A stretch of DNA of 64,000 nt from Fructobacillus sp. CRL 2054 (GTDB taxonomy: Bacteria; Bacillota; Bacilli; Lactobacillales; Lactobacillaceae): NCBI RefSeq assembly GCF_028764065.1, contig NZ_JACOFN010000004.1:41008-105007 (forward strand), read 5' to 3'. The number at the start of each line of letters is the position of its first letter. Positions within the stretch are counted from its first letter, which is position 1. The translations under genes were made by a program, and so were the position numbers. This document shows, one piece after another, positions 27,076-36,348 of this stretch. The notes under the pieces are model-generated. The model ran no database searches and was not told the DNA's origin. It was given only the letters and a program-made list of their open reading frames with translations.

Positions 27076-28299
27076 ATGCTTCTTGTTGTGAATATTTTGA
27101 GTATTCCGCTTTTTATTTTTCTTGCTTACCTACTATCGAATGACCGGAAACAGATTCAGTGGCGGTCGGTGTCGATTGTCTTTGGATTGGAGTTATTGCT
27201 AGCCTGGCTCTTTACGAACTTTAAGGCGGGTCGGCAGGCCGTGATGGCTGCTGCCGATGGTTTTAACTGGTTAGTCGCCGCAGCCTGGAAGGGGATTGCC
27301 TTCGCCTTTCCGGAGTGGCTGACTTCCAATAATGGTGGACCGAACTTCGTGACGGGGGCTTTGCTCCCCATGCTGCTGGTGATTCCGCTCTTTGATATCC
27401 TGGCCTACTTCCGTTTCCTTCCCTGGATTATCAAATGGGTGGGCCGCGGACTGTCTAAGATTACCGGTCAGCCAAAGTTTGAAGCTTTCTTTTCCATTGA
27501 AATGATGTTTTTGGGGAACACGGAGGTTTTAGCTGTGTCTAAGGCGCAGTTGAACCAAATGTCAGCAAGACGAAACATGACTTTGGCCTTAATGTCCATG
27601 TCCTGTGTATCGGCTGCCATTATTGGTTCTTATACACAAATGATTCCGGGGCAGTATGTTTTGACCGCTATTCCTTTGAATATTTTGGGCGCCATTGCAG
27701 TGGCGGCTTTGTTGAACCCAACCAAGGTGGACGCGAAGGACGATGAGATTGTGCAGGTGAGCGATGACGGTGGGAAGCGGGAGCCTTTCTTCTCCTTCTT
27801 GAGCGGTTCAATTCTGGGTGCCGGGAAGATGGTGTTGATTATTGCAGCGACAGTAATTGCCTTCGTTTCTTTGGGAGAGTTGATTAATCAAATTCTGGGC
27901 TTGGTTGGGCTGAAGTGGTTGACGCTTGAAAATATCTTTGGTGTGATTATGTTCCCATTCGCATGGTTACTTGGGTTCTCTGTTGGGGATGCCTTCCAGC
28001 TGGCGCAATATATGGGAACGAAGTTGGTTACCAATGAGTTTGTGGTTATGGGCGAAGTTTCGAAGAACATGATGGCTGGTAAGGGACTCTTTGCAAACGA
28101 CCACGCCCGAATTGTCCTTTCGGTCTTTCTGACTTCCTTTGCCAACTTCGGAACGATTGGTATGATCATTGCTTGTTTCAAGGGCTTGGTTTCACCTGAA
28201 AAGAACGACTATATTTCGGCACGAGTGCCTTATATGTTAGTTGCTGGGATTTTGGTATCACTGATTTCGGCGGCGATGGCGGGGCTGTTTGTTTGGTAA
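27076..28299 (+). CDS. Concentrative nucleoside transporter (NupC family)
   Basis: The 407-residue protein has about ten membrane spans. The family motif region is visible: FFSIEMMFLGNTEVLAVSKAQL and the nearby RNMTLALMSMSCVSAAIIGSY, then FSVGDAFQLAQYMGTKLVTNEFV in the second half. NupC/CNT carriers bring nucleosides in with protons or sodium. AAAAGGATGG precedes the ATG. Its divergent position beside rbsK-rpiA supports a nucleoside-to-ribose salvage module. The intergenic region 26863-27075 holds a TTGACT box but no clear -10 and no plain cre site. Confidence 0.85.
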   Translation: MLLVVNILSIPLFIFLAYLLSNDRKQIQWRSVSIVFGLELLLAWLFTNFKAGRQAVMAAADGFNWLVAAAWKGIAFAFPEWLTSNNGGPNFVTGALLPMLLVIPLFDILAYFRFLPWIIKWVGRGLSKITGQPKFEAFFSIEMMFLGNTEVLAVSKAQLNQMSARRNMTLALMSMSCVSAAIIGSYTQMIPGQYVLTAIPLNILGAIAVAALLNPTKVDAKDDEIVQVSDDGGKREPFFSFLSGSILGAGKMVLIIAATVIAFVSLGELINQILGLVGLKWLTLENIFGVIMFPFAWLLGFSVGDAFQLAQYMGTKLVTNEFVVMGEVSKNMMAGKGLFANDHARIVLSVFLTSFANFGTIGMIIACFKGLVSPEKNDYISARVPYMLVAGILVSLISAAMAGLFVW

Positions 28300-28318
28300 T
28301 GTCTGAAAGGGGGAAGAA

Positions 28319-28615
28319 ATGAGGAAAGTAATTGAACTAAATTTTGCTAATCCAGAAACATGGGCTATAAATGGACAAGAATTTGGGAAGGAAACATTTC
28401 ATCGACAGGTAGAGCCTGTCCTTCCTGAAAATTTATCGGATAATGAAGTTCAAGTTGTTTTTCCGGATAACGTAGTGGTGATAACTTATACTTTTTGGAA
28501 GGGTTTTACCCAAGAGTTTATTAAGACGATTGGATATGAAAATATTTTTCAAAAAGTAGAATTTAAAACTTCCTCAGACAAATTGACAAGGGGATTATTG
28601 AATGAAATTGAGTGA
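28319..28615 (+). CDS. Small protein, possibly STAS-like (DUF4325 type)
   Basis: The 98-residue frame starts behind AAAGGGGGAAGAA 19 bases after the transporter. The body (VQVVFPDNVVVITYTFWKGFTQEFIKTIGYENIFQKVEF) has the strand-helix pattern of STAS-like DUF4325 proteins, which have a similar length; the match is by eye and weak. It is much more AT-rich than the genes around it, so it may be a late arrival. Function unknown. Confidence 0.55.
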   Translation: MRKVIELNFANPETWAINGQEFGKETFHRQVEPVLPENLSDNEVQVVFPDNVVVITYTFWKGFTQEFIKTIGYENIFQKVEFKTSSDKLTRGLLNEIE

Positions 28616-28686
28616 TTTGTTGATTTTAATGCCAAAGGAAATATTCATTAAAAAAGGCCAGCTAAATAGCTGACCAAAGATAAAGT

Positions 28687-28714
28687 AAAAGCCAGCGAAA
28701 CTTCGCTGGCTTTT
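28687..28714. terminator. Two-way terminator before the CBS-domain gene
   Basis: AAAAGCCAGCGAA and TTCGCTGGCTTTT are exact reverse complements around AC. A second, weaker hairpin (GGCCAGCTA/TAGCTGACC) lies just upstream at about 28656-28675. Confidence 0.9.
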
Positions 28715-28717
28715 ATC

Positions 28718-29371
28718 TTACATAAATTGTGAGAGGTCCTCTTGGGCGACAACTGTAAAACGTTTGCGTTCCAACTTCGTAATAATCTTACGGAGGACAG
28801 GTGAGTCAGGTGTCAAAGGCAAAGTGAAGAGCACAGCGAGTGGGCCGCCCTGGCTTGATGTTTGTAGTGACAAGACTGATTCGATGTTCGTGTAGCGGGT
28901 GATGGTGCGGGCCATGCGTTGGAGGTCGCCGCGGCGTTGACGGTCGCGAACGGCAATGGCTACGCCACCCTTGGCAAGTGACCAGGACTTGGCTAGAAGA
29001 TCCATCAAAGCGGCGTGGGTCAGGATACCAACGAAGTGGTGCCCGTCGTCCACAACGGCGATGTATGGCAAATCGCGAATGGCGAAGAAGAGCTCGTAGA
29101 AGTCCGCTTTTGTTGAGATGAACTTCGTCGAGTTACGCATGATTGACGTTGCTTTTTGGTTGAGGTCGCCTTTGTTGGCAACAAACTCATAGACGTGTTG
29201 ACGATAGATGTTTCCACGGAAAAGGTGGCCTGTGGAATCTAGGATGGGGATGGTCCGGAGATGCTGACCTTCCTTTTGATTTTCGAAGATGTCGTAAACT
29301 TCACCAATGGTGGTGTCTTCGGTCACGGTCAGCAAATCTTGCTTTTTGATAATCATTGACTTTGGAAACAT
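28718..29371 (-). CDS. cbpA: CBS-domain protein of CbpA type (possible c-di-AMP binder)
   Basis: The 217-residue protein has two CBS repeats (about 10-60 and 75-130, e.g. LPYIAVVDDGHHFVGILTHAALMDLL) and a C-terminal ACT-like part (SLAKGGVAIAVRDRQRRGDLQRMARTITRYTNIESVLSLQT). This CBS-CBS-ACT order is that of the lactic acid bacteria protein CbpA, reported to bind cyclic di-AMP, so a role in sensing that messenger is likely by family. It lies divergent from pth with its own terminator downstream. Confidence 0.78.
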   Translation of the reverse strand: MFPKSMIIKKQDLLTVTEDTTIGEVYDIFENQKEGQHLRTIPILDSTGHLFRGNIYRQHVYEFVANKGDLNQKATSIMRNSTKFISTKADFYELFFAIRDLPYIAVVDDGHHFVGILTHAALMDLLAKSWSLAKGGVAIAVRDRQRRGDLQRMARTITRYTNIESVLSLQTSSQGGPLAVLFTLPLTPDSPVLRKIITKLERKRFTVVAQEDLSQFM

Positions 29372-29483
29372 GAGAAACCTCTTTTAAACGTACGTTCTTT
29401 CCTATATCCTAGCATACTTTTGGGGAAATTCGACTCTTTTACATGTTAAGATTATAGTAACGAACATTTTGGAGGGGAAAAGC

Positions 29484-30050
29484 ATGAAATTCATCTTTGG
29501 TTTAGGAAATATTGGGGCGAAGTACGATCAAACCCGACACAATATTGGATTCATGGCGCTGGACCATTTTGCGGCCAGTCAGGGCGTTGACTTTACCCCA
29601 ACAAAACTCTTTGGCCAAGCGGCCAAGTTGAACGTTGATGGGGAGACCGTTTGGTTAGTTAAGCCCACAACTTACATGAACGATTCAGGACAATCGGTTC
29701 GGGCCTTCTTAGACTTTTACGGTGGCAAGCCTGAAGATATTTTGGTCTTGAACGATGATTTGGACTCACCATTTGGTAAGTTGCGTTTTCGTGCCAAGGG
29801 GTCAGCCGGCGGACACAATGGTTTGAAGTCCATCATGGCGCACACTGGTACACAGAATTTCTTGCGTTTGAAGTTTGGTATTTCGCACCCGGATCACACG
29901 CACGAAGCGGTGGTGAACTACGTTTTGGGGAAGTTTTCAAAGGAAGATTTGGCCGAATGGGAAGAAACTTTTGAAAAGACGGACCAAGCATTACTCGATT
30001 GGATTAAGGGAGCAGATGCAGCGGCTCTAAGCAACCGCTACAACGGATAA
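29484..30050 (+). CDS. pth: Peptidyl-tRNA hydrolase
   Basis: The 188-residue enzyme frees tRNA from peptidyl-tRNA that has dropped off ribosomes. Motifs: GLGNIGAKYDQTRHNIGF with Asn9 and catalytic His19, KPTTYMNDSGQSV, and AGGHNGLKSI. The ATG at 29484 follows GGAGGGG; an upstream in-frame start at 29469 was rejected because it lies ahead of that site. It is followed at 2 bases by mfd, the usual order in Firmicutes. Confidence 0.96.
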   Translation: MKFIFGLGNIGAKYDQTRHNIGFMALDHFAASQGVDFTPTKLFGQAAKLNVDGETVWLVKPTTYMNDSGQSVRAFLDFYGGKPEDILVLNDDLDSPFGKLRFRAKGSAGGHNGLKSIMAHTGTQNFLRLKFGISHPDHTHEAVVNYVLGKFSKEDLAEWEETFEKTDQALLDWIKGADAAALSNRYNG

Positions 30051-30052
30051 GA

Positions 30053-33000
30053 ATGGTTTTAGCGGATTACTTACAAAAAGAAAAAGAATTTCAGGTTTTT
30101 GCTGAACAGGAAAAGCCGGGGGAACGACAGTTACTCTTGGGACTTAACGGTGCGGCCAAGGCGGCCGGATTGGTATCCTTATTTAAAAGTCGCCCACGCC
30201 CCATCCTCCTGTTGACCGACACGGTTGCCCACGTCGAAGAACTGGCCCAGGACTTAACGGATTTGCTGGGTGCTGATCAGGTTTACCGCTTTGTGGCCGA
30301 AGAGGCCGTGGCAACGGAGCTGGCCATTTCATCCAACAGTCACGTGGCCGACCGCGTGGCGGCCTTGGTGGCCCTTGCCGAAGGAAAGCCAGGTATCTAC
30401 CTGAGCAATTCTGCGGCTTTTTGTCGTTATGAACCAAAGGCTAGCGCCCTAAAGGCGGCTTGTCTGCAACTGCAGGTTGTACAACAGTATGACTTTGCCG
30501 AATTGAAGGGCCGTTTGGTGACCTTGGGTTACGTGAACACGCCCCAGGTGGAGCAGATTGGGCAGTTCGCCCAGCGCGGTTCGATTATTGATGTTTATCC
30601 TGCCGACCAGGACGAACCCTTCCGTTTAGATTTCTTTGACGACGAATTGGACCAGATGAAGACCTTTGATCCAATTAGCCAGAAGTCGACGGGGACGGTG
30701 CAGTCGGCTAACATCTTGCCGGCATCTGATTTGATTATGGATGAGGCAGCTTACGAGGCAGGGAAGACTGCGCTTGAGACGGCCTTTACTGATTATCGTA
30801 AAGAGGCGGCCGGTGTTGAAAAGAAGCACGTGACCGAAGGCTTTGCGCCAACGCAGCGGGCTTTGGATGAAGGTCGGCGTGACGAGGCAATCTTGCCCTA
30901 TCTGTCTTATTTCTACCCAGAGAAGCAGACGATTCAGGACTATTTGCCCAAAGATGGTTTAGTAATTATCGATGAATACGCCCGGTTGCAGGAATCCTTG
31001 CTTACACAAACTGGCTTGGACAACGATTGGTTTGATTTGCAGGTGAAAAATAACCAGTTGATTCCACCTTTGGCCTTACGGGCCGAATTGGGTGACCGCC
31101 TGTCTGATTTGAAACAAGCCCAAACTTATTTGGCCAACTTGAAGCGTGGGTTGAATCAGTTAACCTTTAACCACTTGCTGGAATGGACTTCACGTCCAGC
31201 CAAACAGTATTTTGGGCAGTTAGACGCCTTGATGCCGGACCTGACTTTTGCAAAGGAACGGGGGATGACTTGGGTACTCTTGGTTGGTTCACAAGAACGA
31301 GCTGACCGCTTGGTGGAGTCCTTGGATTCCCGAGATGTGCAGGTGCCCATCCACCAGACAATTGAGGATAACCAGGTTCAGGTTGTCATTGGCAACTTGT
31401 CGGCCGGCTTTGAGTGGCCAATGGCCCACTTGATGGTCTTGACGGAGCGGGAGCTCTTTGCCAAAGCCCGCAAGCCGGTGGCCCGCAAGCAGAAGAAGCT
31501 GCAGAACGCCGAACGGTTGAAGTCCTATAACGAACTGTCCGTTGGTGACTATGTCGTGCACATTAACCACGGAATTGGTCAGTATCAGGGACTGGAGTCA
31601 ATTGAGTCAAACGGCGGGAAGCAGGACTACTTGGTCATTGCTTACCAAAAGAACGCCAAGATTTTCCTACCGGTTACGCAACTGAACTTGATTCAGAAGT
31701 ATATCGGTGGTTCTGATGCCGGGAAACGCCCAAAGATTAATAAGCTGGGCGGAACGGAATGGCAGAAGACTAAGAAGCAGGTCGAGGCCAAGATTGAGGA
31801 CATCGCCGATGACCTCTTGGCTTTGTACGCCGAACGTGAGGCTAAGCAGGGCTATGCCTTCCCAGCCGATGACCAGGCCCAGTTGAAGTTTGACACGGCC
31901 TTTCCATATCCTGAAACGCCGGACCAGATTCGTTCGATTGAAGAAATCAAGGTCGACATGCAGAAGAAGCGGCCAATGGATCGCCTGTTGGTTGGGGATG
32001 TTGGTTTCGGTAAGACCGAAGTAGCACTCCGTGCCGTCTTTAAGGCGGCCCATGCGGGTAAGCAGGTAGCCTTGCTGGCACCAACAACCATTCTAGTGCA
32101 GCAGCACTACGAAACGATGCTGGAGCGTTTCTCGGACTTTCCAGAGATTCGTATTGGTCACCTGTCCCGTTTCCAAACGGCGGCTGAGAACAAGAAGACA
32201 ATCGAAGCCCTCGAAAAGCACGAGATCGACATCGTGGTGGGAACCCACCGCTTGTTGTCAAAGGATGTGCAGTTTGCCGACCTGGGCCTGCTGGTTATTG
32301 ATGAAGAGCAGCGCTTTGGTGTGAAGCACAAGGAACGCTTGAAGCAGTTGAAGGCCAACATTGACGTGTTGACTTTGACAGCCACGCCAATTCCTCGTAC
32401 CTTGAACATGGCCATGGTGGGGGCTCGTGATCTTTCGGTGATCGAGACGCCACCGTTGAACCGTTTTCCAATTCAGACCTATGTGGTTGAACTGGACTGG
32501 ACGCTGGTACGGGATGTCATTCAAAAGGAGTTGGCCCGCAACGGGCAGGTCTTCTACTTGCATAACCGAGTAGCCGACCTCGAAAACATTCGTTCTCAGA
32601 TTGAAGACGTGGTGCCCGATGCTCGGGTAGCCGTTATTCACGGACAAATGTCTGAAGTTCAGTTGGAGTCAATTCTGTACGACTTCTTGAACCAGGAGTA
32701 CGACGTGCTGGTGACGACAACCATCATCGAAACGGGCGTTGATATTCCAAATGCCAACACTTTGATTGTTGATAATGCTGACCACATGGGACTTTCCCAG
32801 CTCTATCAGCTCCGTGGTCGTGTCGGCCGTTCGGCTCGTTTGGCTTACGCCTACTTCACTTATCCATTTACGCGGACGCCTTCGGAAGAGGGGGAAAAGC
32901 GTTTGGAAGCCATTCGTGACTTCACGGAGCTGGGTTCAGGATTTAAGATTGCCATGCGTGACCTGTCGATTCGTGGGGCCGGTGATTTGCTAGGAAAGCA

Positions 33001-33598
33001 ACAGCACGGCTTCATTGATTCGGTTGGATACGATTTGTACACGCAGATGCTAAAGGAAGCCGTTGCTAAGAAGCAGGGTGAGGAAAAGCCGGAAGAGGTG
33101 CAGCACAAGACCGACGCCGAGTTGGTTCTGGGCGTCTTGGCCTTCTTGCCGGATGACTATGTTGAAGATAACGCCCAGAAGGTCAACCTTTACCAGCAGA
33201 TTCGTCGGGCACAGACCGACGAAGACTTTGACCAGGTCGAAGATGATTTGACCGATCGCTTCGGTGAGTTGCCAGATGAGACGGCCCGTTTGATTCTGGT
33301 TTCCCGATTGAAGACGATGGCCGATGAGACTGAGGTGACTCAGATTCGCCGTCAGAAGGACAAGGTCACGATTCGTTTCAACGAAGAGATGTCTCAAAAG
33401 CTAGCCGGTGAAGAAATCTTCATGGCGCTAAAGGACGTTCCTTATAAGGCGGTAGTGGATGGAAAGTCCGCTCAACTGGCCGTTACCTTAACCATTGATT
33501 TGAAACAAGAATCAGCCTACTGGCTGAACGCTGTTAAGGACTTCTTGGCTGCCTGCCAGAAAGCAACAGCAGAAAAGGATGAAGAAAATGCGGATTGA
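30053..33598 (+). CDS. mfd: Transcription-repair coupling factor Mfd
   Basis: The 1181-residue ATPase pushes stalled RNA polymerase off DNA and recruits UvrA. In order: an N-terminal UvrB-like region (to about 340), the RNA-polymerase-interacting domain ([22 protein letters not shown]), the RecG-like motor with Walker [19 protein letters not shown] and LTATPIPRT, the second lobe with [17 protein letters not shown] and LRGRVGRS, and the C-terminal UvrA-masking domain ([12 protein letters not shown]). Length is normal. It overlaps the next gene by 11 bases. No defect is seen. Confidence 0.97.
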   Translation: MVLADYLQKEKEFQVFAEQEKPGERQLLLGLNGAAKAAGLVSLFKSRPRPILLLTDTVAHVEELAQDLTDLLGADQVYRFVAEEAVATELAISSNSHVADRVAALVALAEGKPGIYLSNSAAFCRYEPKASALKAACLQLQVVQQYDFAELKGRLVTLGYVNTPQVEQIGQFAQRGSIIDVYPADQDEPFRLDFFDDELDQMKTFDPISQKSTGTVQSANILPASDLIMDEAAYEAGKTALETAFTDYRKEAAGVEKKHVTEGFAPTQRALDEGRRDEAILPYLSYFYPEKQTIQDYLPKDGLVIIDEYARLQESLLTQTGLDNDWFDLQVKNNQLIPPLALRAELGDRLSDLKQAQTYLANLKRGLNQLTFNHLLEWTSRPAKQYFGQLDALMPDLTFAKERGMTWVLLVGSQERADRLVESLDSRDVQVPIHQTIEDNQVQVVIGNLSAGFEWPMAHLMVLTERELFAKARKPVARKQKKLQNAERLKSYNELSVGDYVVHINHGIGQYQGLESIESNGGKQDYLVIAYQKNAKIFLPVTQLNLIQKYIGGSDAGKRPKINKLGGTEWQKTKKQVEAKIEDIADDLLALYAEREAKQGYAFPADDQAQLKFDTAFPYPETPDQIRSIEEIKVDMQKKRPMDRLLVGDVGFGKTEVALRAVFKAAHAGKQVALLAPTTILVQQHYETMLERFSDFPEIRIGHLSRFQTAAENKKTIEALEKHEIDIVVGTHRLLSKDVQFADLGLLVIDEEQRFGVKHKERLKQLKANIDVLTLTATPIPRTLNMAMVGARDLSVIETPPLNRFPIQTYVVELDWTLVRDVIQKELARNGQVFYLHNRVADLENIRSQIEDVVPDARVAVIHGQMSEVQLESILYDFLNQEYDVLVTTTIIETGVDIPNANTLIVDNADHMGLSQLYQLRGRVGRSARLAYAYFTYPFTRTPSEEGEKRLEAIRDFTELGSGFKIAMRDLSIRGAGDLLGKQQHGFIDSVGYDLYTQMLKEAVAKKQGEEKPEEVQHKTDAELVLGVLAFLPDDYVEDNAQKVNLYQQIRRAQTDEDFDQVEDDLTDRFGELPDETARLILVSRLKTMADETEVTQIRRQKDKVTIRFNEEMSQKLAGEEIFMALKDVPYKAVVDGKSAQLAVTLTIDLKQESAYWLNAVKDFLAACQKATAEKDEENAD

Positions 33599-33863
33599 TA
33601 AGTTTTTGAAGTTATCACGAATTATTAAGCGCCGGACGGTTGCCAAGGAATTGGCCGACCAAGGCCGAATTTCCATTAACGGAAAAGTCGCCAAGTCATC
33701 AGCTAACGTGGGTACCAATGACGAAGTGGAAATCCGTTTTGGAAATAAGACCTCGACTTTTAAAGTCTTGAAGTTGCAAGACATTGTAAAGAAGGATGAG
33801 GCACAGGATTTGTACGAAGTTGTTTCTGAGGAGTACCAAAGGGACTACAACAGCGAAGTTTAA
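33588..33863 (+). CDS. rqcP: S4-domain RNA-binding protein RqcP
   Basis: The 91-residue protein is almost only an S4 RNA-binding fold: [33 protein letters not shown]. Members (RqcP/YabO, heat-shock S4 proteins) stabilise P-site tRNA on stalled 50S subunits during ribosome quality control. The ATG at 33588, eight bases after AAAGGA and inside the end of mfd, is preferred to one at 33579. The overlap implies coupled translation with mfd, and divIC follows, as in many Firmicutes. Confidence 0.9.
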   Translation: MRIDKFLKLSRIIKRRTVAKELADQGRISINGKVAKSSANVGTNDEVEIRFGNKTSTFKVLKLQDIVKKDEAQDLYEVVSEEYQRDYNSEV

Positions 33864-33938
33864 GCTTTGGCAAACTTTTTGACTTCAACTTGTAACTGAA
33901 TTGAAAATGTGTAAAAATGAGATTAAGGAGATATGACG

Positions 33939-34325
33939 ATGGCAGATAGTAGTCGTTTACAATCAAATATTCGACCACTGAATGCGCGTATTGCTCAGCA
34001 AATCGCCGCATCTGATGCCAAGCGTGAAGCAACACGGCAGCATTATGCCCGTGCTCATCGTCGTCGTAAAAAGCAAATTGTGATTGTGGGACTGGCCATT
34101 GCGGCTGTTTTCATGGTCCAGTTAATCTTCGGACAGGTTCGTTTGCATGCCGCAAACAAGGCATTAACGAAATCTGAAAACCAATTAGTTGCTGTCCAGA
34201 AGTCAAACGACTCGTTGAAAAAAGAATCCAAGCAGCTCCAGGATGAAAATTATTTGAAGCAAATCCTGCGTGACCGCTATGGATACTCTAAGAAGAACGA
34301 GACGATTTATAACTTGCCAAACTAG
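33939..34325 (+). CDS. divIC: Septum formation protein DivIC
   Basis: The 128-residue protein has a basic cytosolic part, one membrane span (IVIVGLAIAAVFMVQLIF, about 48-65) and an outside coiled coil (ALTKSENQLVAVQKSNDSLKKESKQLQDENYLKQILRDRYGYSKKNE). The last motif is typical of the FtsB/DivIC family, which acts in the divisome with FtsL and DivIB. The second of two close ATGs (33939) sits 8 bases after AAGGAG and is chosen. It lies in the conserved rqcP-divIC-tilS order. Confidence 0.88.
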   Translation: MADSSRLQSNIRPLNARIAQQIAASDAKREATRQHYARAHRRRKKQIVIVGLAIAAVFMVQLIFGQVRLHAANKALTKSENQLVAVQKSNDSLKKESKQLQDENYLKQILRDRYGYSKKNETIYNLPN

Positions 34326-34333
34326 GCAGGATG

Positions 34334-34360
34334 AAAAGCCACCCTCTGGGGTGGCTTTTT
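34334..34360 (+). terminator. Terminator after divIC
   Basis: AAAAGCCACCC and GGGTGGCTTTTT flank TCTG. It separates divIC from tilS, which starts 37 bases later. Confidence 0.85.
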
Positions 34361-34397
34361 CTAAAAAAACATTATTAAAAAGTATGATTAAGAAAAA

Positions 34398-35735
34398 ATG
34401 TTTGAGACAATCCAAGAAACAATTGAAAATTTAGCCCTCCCCAAGCGCGTTTTAGTGGCCTGTTCCGGTGGCTTAGACTCGACGGTGCTTGTCGACGCCC
34501 TCTGTCGTTACCGCTCGGATGTGTTGGTTTCGATTGCCCATGTGGACTACTGCCTCCGTGAGGAGAGCCGGGGGGATGCTGACTTTGTTCAGAATTTTGC
34601 TGAAGAACGGGGACTGCCTTTCTATAAAAAAGTCGCGGACCTATCTCAGGAAAAACAGGGGGTTGAAGAAAAGGCCCGCTTGATTCGCTTTGATTTCTTT
34701 GAGGGACTCTTGAAGGAGATTGGCGCTGGTGTGGTGATTTTGGCTCAGCATCAGGACGATCAGGCTGAAACCATCTTGATGCAAATTGTCCGTGGCGGTG
34801 TTTTCCAGCGCAAGTTTGGCATGAACCAGCAGAGTGGTCATTATTTACGTCCTTTTTTGAATTTTAAAAAGGCGGATTTGGCTGAATATGCTAAAGAACA
34901 TCAGTTAACCTGGCGTGAAGATGTCACCAATCAGGACCCGGATTATACAAAACGTAACCAGATTCGTAACATCGTTTTGCCAGCACTGAATGAAGTCAAT
35001 GAGCGGGCCCAGGAACACATTATTCAATTAGCAGAGCAGCTTTCCCGTGAAGAGTTGCTGATTGAAGGGCAGGCCAAGCGCTACCTCGAGCCTTTCTACA
35101 AAAACTATAACGATGTGCCACGACTTTGGTGGTTTCCATGTTTAAAATTAATTGCGACGCGAGCAGGACTTTATAATTTGAAAGAACGTCAGATTCAAGA
35201 CGTTGTTGATTTGATGCGACAGAGTTCGAAGCCAAACGGGCGAATCACTTTGTCAGACGGTTATTACTTTGAGAAGTCCTACCAGACGGTTGATATTTTT
35301 AGAGCCAATCCAAACGAAGAAAAAAGCTCGAAAAAATTGCCGAAAGACGGCCAAAAGTCAGACATTCTTGTGTTAGAATTAGACCAATGGTATTTTTTGA
35401 CAGATTTAAGGGTCAGAGTCCAATCAAATCGACCAAGTGAGTCGGATATGGGGTGCCTACCCCTGCCGGATAACTTAGAGGGTCGCTTCGAGTTGGTTTC
35501 TGCAAAGAGTAAGGACCGAATTCCTTTGAGTAGTGGTCATAAGACGGTTCGACGGCTCTTAATCGACGAGAAAATTCCAGTGGAAGATCGGTCGAAAACC
35601 TATCTTCTTTTGGACCAAGAAAAGAATGTTTTGGCGGTCTTTTTGGGACAGAAACGGTGGTATTTTACCCGTAACTGGCCGAAGGACCGACCAAGTGGCA
35701 AGCAATGCTTAGTATGGCGAATTGAGGAAAACTAG
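34398..35735 (+). CDS. tilS: tRNA(Ile)-lysidine synthase
   Basis: The 445-residue enzyme adds lysine to C34 of the AUA-reading tRNA-Ile, changing it from Met to Ile. It has the ATP-binding P-loop SGGLDS at residues 23-28, the HVDYCLREESRGDADFV region, QHQDDQAETILMQIVRGG and the C-terminal tRNA-binding domains. No strong ribosome site is visible ahead of the ATG (AAGAAAAA only). Its stop overlaps the GTG start of hpt by one base, so the two are coupled, the standard arrangement in this group. Confidence 0.95.
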   Translation: MFETIQETIENLALPKRVLVACSGGLDSTVLVDALCRYRSDVLVSIAHVDYCLREESRGDADFVQNFAEERGLPFYKKVADLSQEKQGVEEKARLIRFDFFEGLLKEIGAGVVILAQHQDDQAETILMQIVRGGVFQRKFGMNQQSGHYLRPFLNFKKADLAEYAKEHQLTWREDVTNQDPDYTKRNQIRNIVLPALNEVNERAQEHIIQLAEQLSREELLIEGQAKRYLEPFYKNYNDVPRLWWFPCLKLIATRAGLYNLKERQIQDVVDLMRQSSKPNGRITLSDGYYFEKSYQTVDIFRANPNEEKSSKKLPKDGQKSDILVLELDQWYFLTDLRVRVQSNRPSESDMGCLPLPDNLEGRFELVSAKSKDRIPLSSGHKTVRRLLIDEKIPVEDRSKTYLLLDQEKNVLAVFLGQKRWYFTRNWPKDRPSGKQCLVWRIEEN

Positions 35736-36271
35736 TGGATAACGATATTGAAGAAGTATTATTTGACCAAAAGCAAATCCAAGAGGCTGCAGACCGCTTG
35801 GGTGAGCAGATTACCAAAGACTATGCTGGGCAAAAGCCCCTCGTCCTTTCAGTGCTGAAGGGTGCCTACCTTTGGACGGCGGATGTGATTCGTAAGATTG
35901 ACCTTTATGTTGATCTCGAATTCATCAAGATTTCCTCTTACCATGGTGGTGTTTCATCATCAAATGAAATCTCATTGGTAACTGATATTCACTCTGACGT
36001 AAAGGGTCGCGATGTTTTGATTTTGGAAGACATCGTTGATACTGGTCAGTCACTCCAGTTCTTGGAAGACCTTATTCTATCCCGTGGTGCAAATTCCGTT
36101 CGTGTTGCAACTTTGTTGGACAAGAAGGAAGGCCGCACGGTTGATATTAAGGCCGACTACGTTGGCTTTGACGTTCGCAACGAATTCGTTGTTGGCTACG
36201 GTTTGGATTACAAGGATTTGTACCGTAACTTGCCATACGTTGGTATCCTAAAGCAAAGTATTTATAAGTAA
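35735..36271 (+). CDS. hpt: Hypoxanthine phosphoribosyltransferase
   Basis: The 178-residue purine-salvage enzyme makes IMP/GMP from hypoxanthine/guanine and PRPP. The PRPP loop VLILEDIVDTGQS and the VLKGAYLWTADVIRKI segment are clear. The start is GTG, overlapping the tilS stop (TAGTG), with GAGGA upstream. In Firmicutes, Hpt and TilS are known to affect ftsH expression; ftsH lies just downstream here. Confidence 0.94.
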   Translation: MDNDIEEVLFDQKQIQEAADRLGEQITKDYAGQKPLVLSVLKGAYLWTADVIRKIDLYVDLEFIKISSYHGGVSSSNEISLVTDIHSDVKGRDVLILEDIVDTGQSLQFLEDLILSRGANSVRVATLLDKKEGRTVDIKADYVGFDVRNEFVVGYGLDYKDLYRNLPYVGILKQSIYK

Positions 36272-36348
36272 GCAGAACTTGAATCTGCCGGTTTGAATGG
36301 CTCATTAGTCAGTTCAGATAGTAAATTTTTAAAGATTGAGGAATTCAG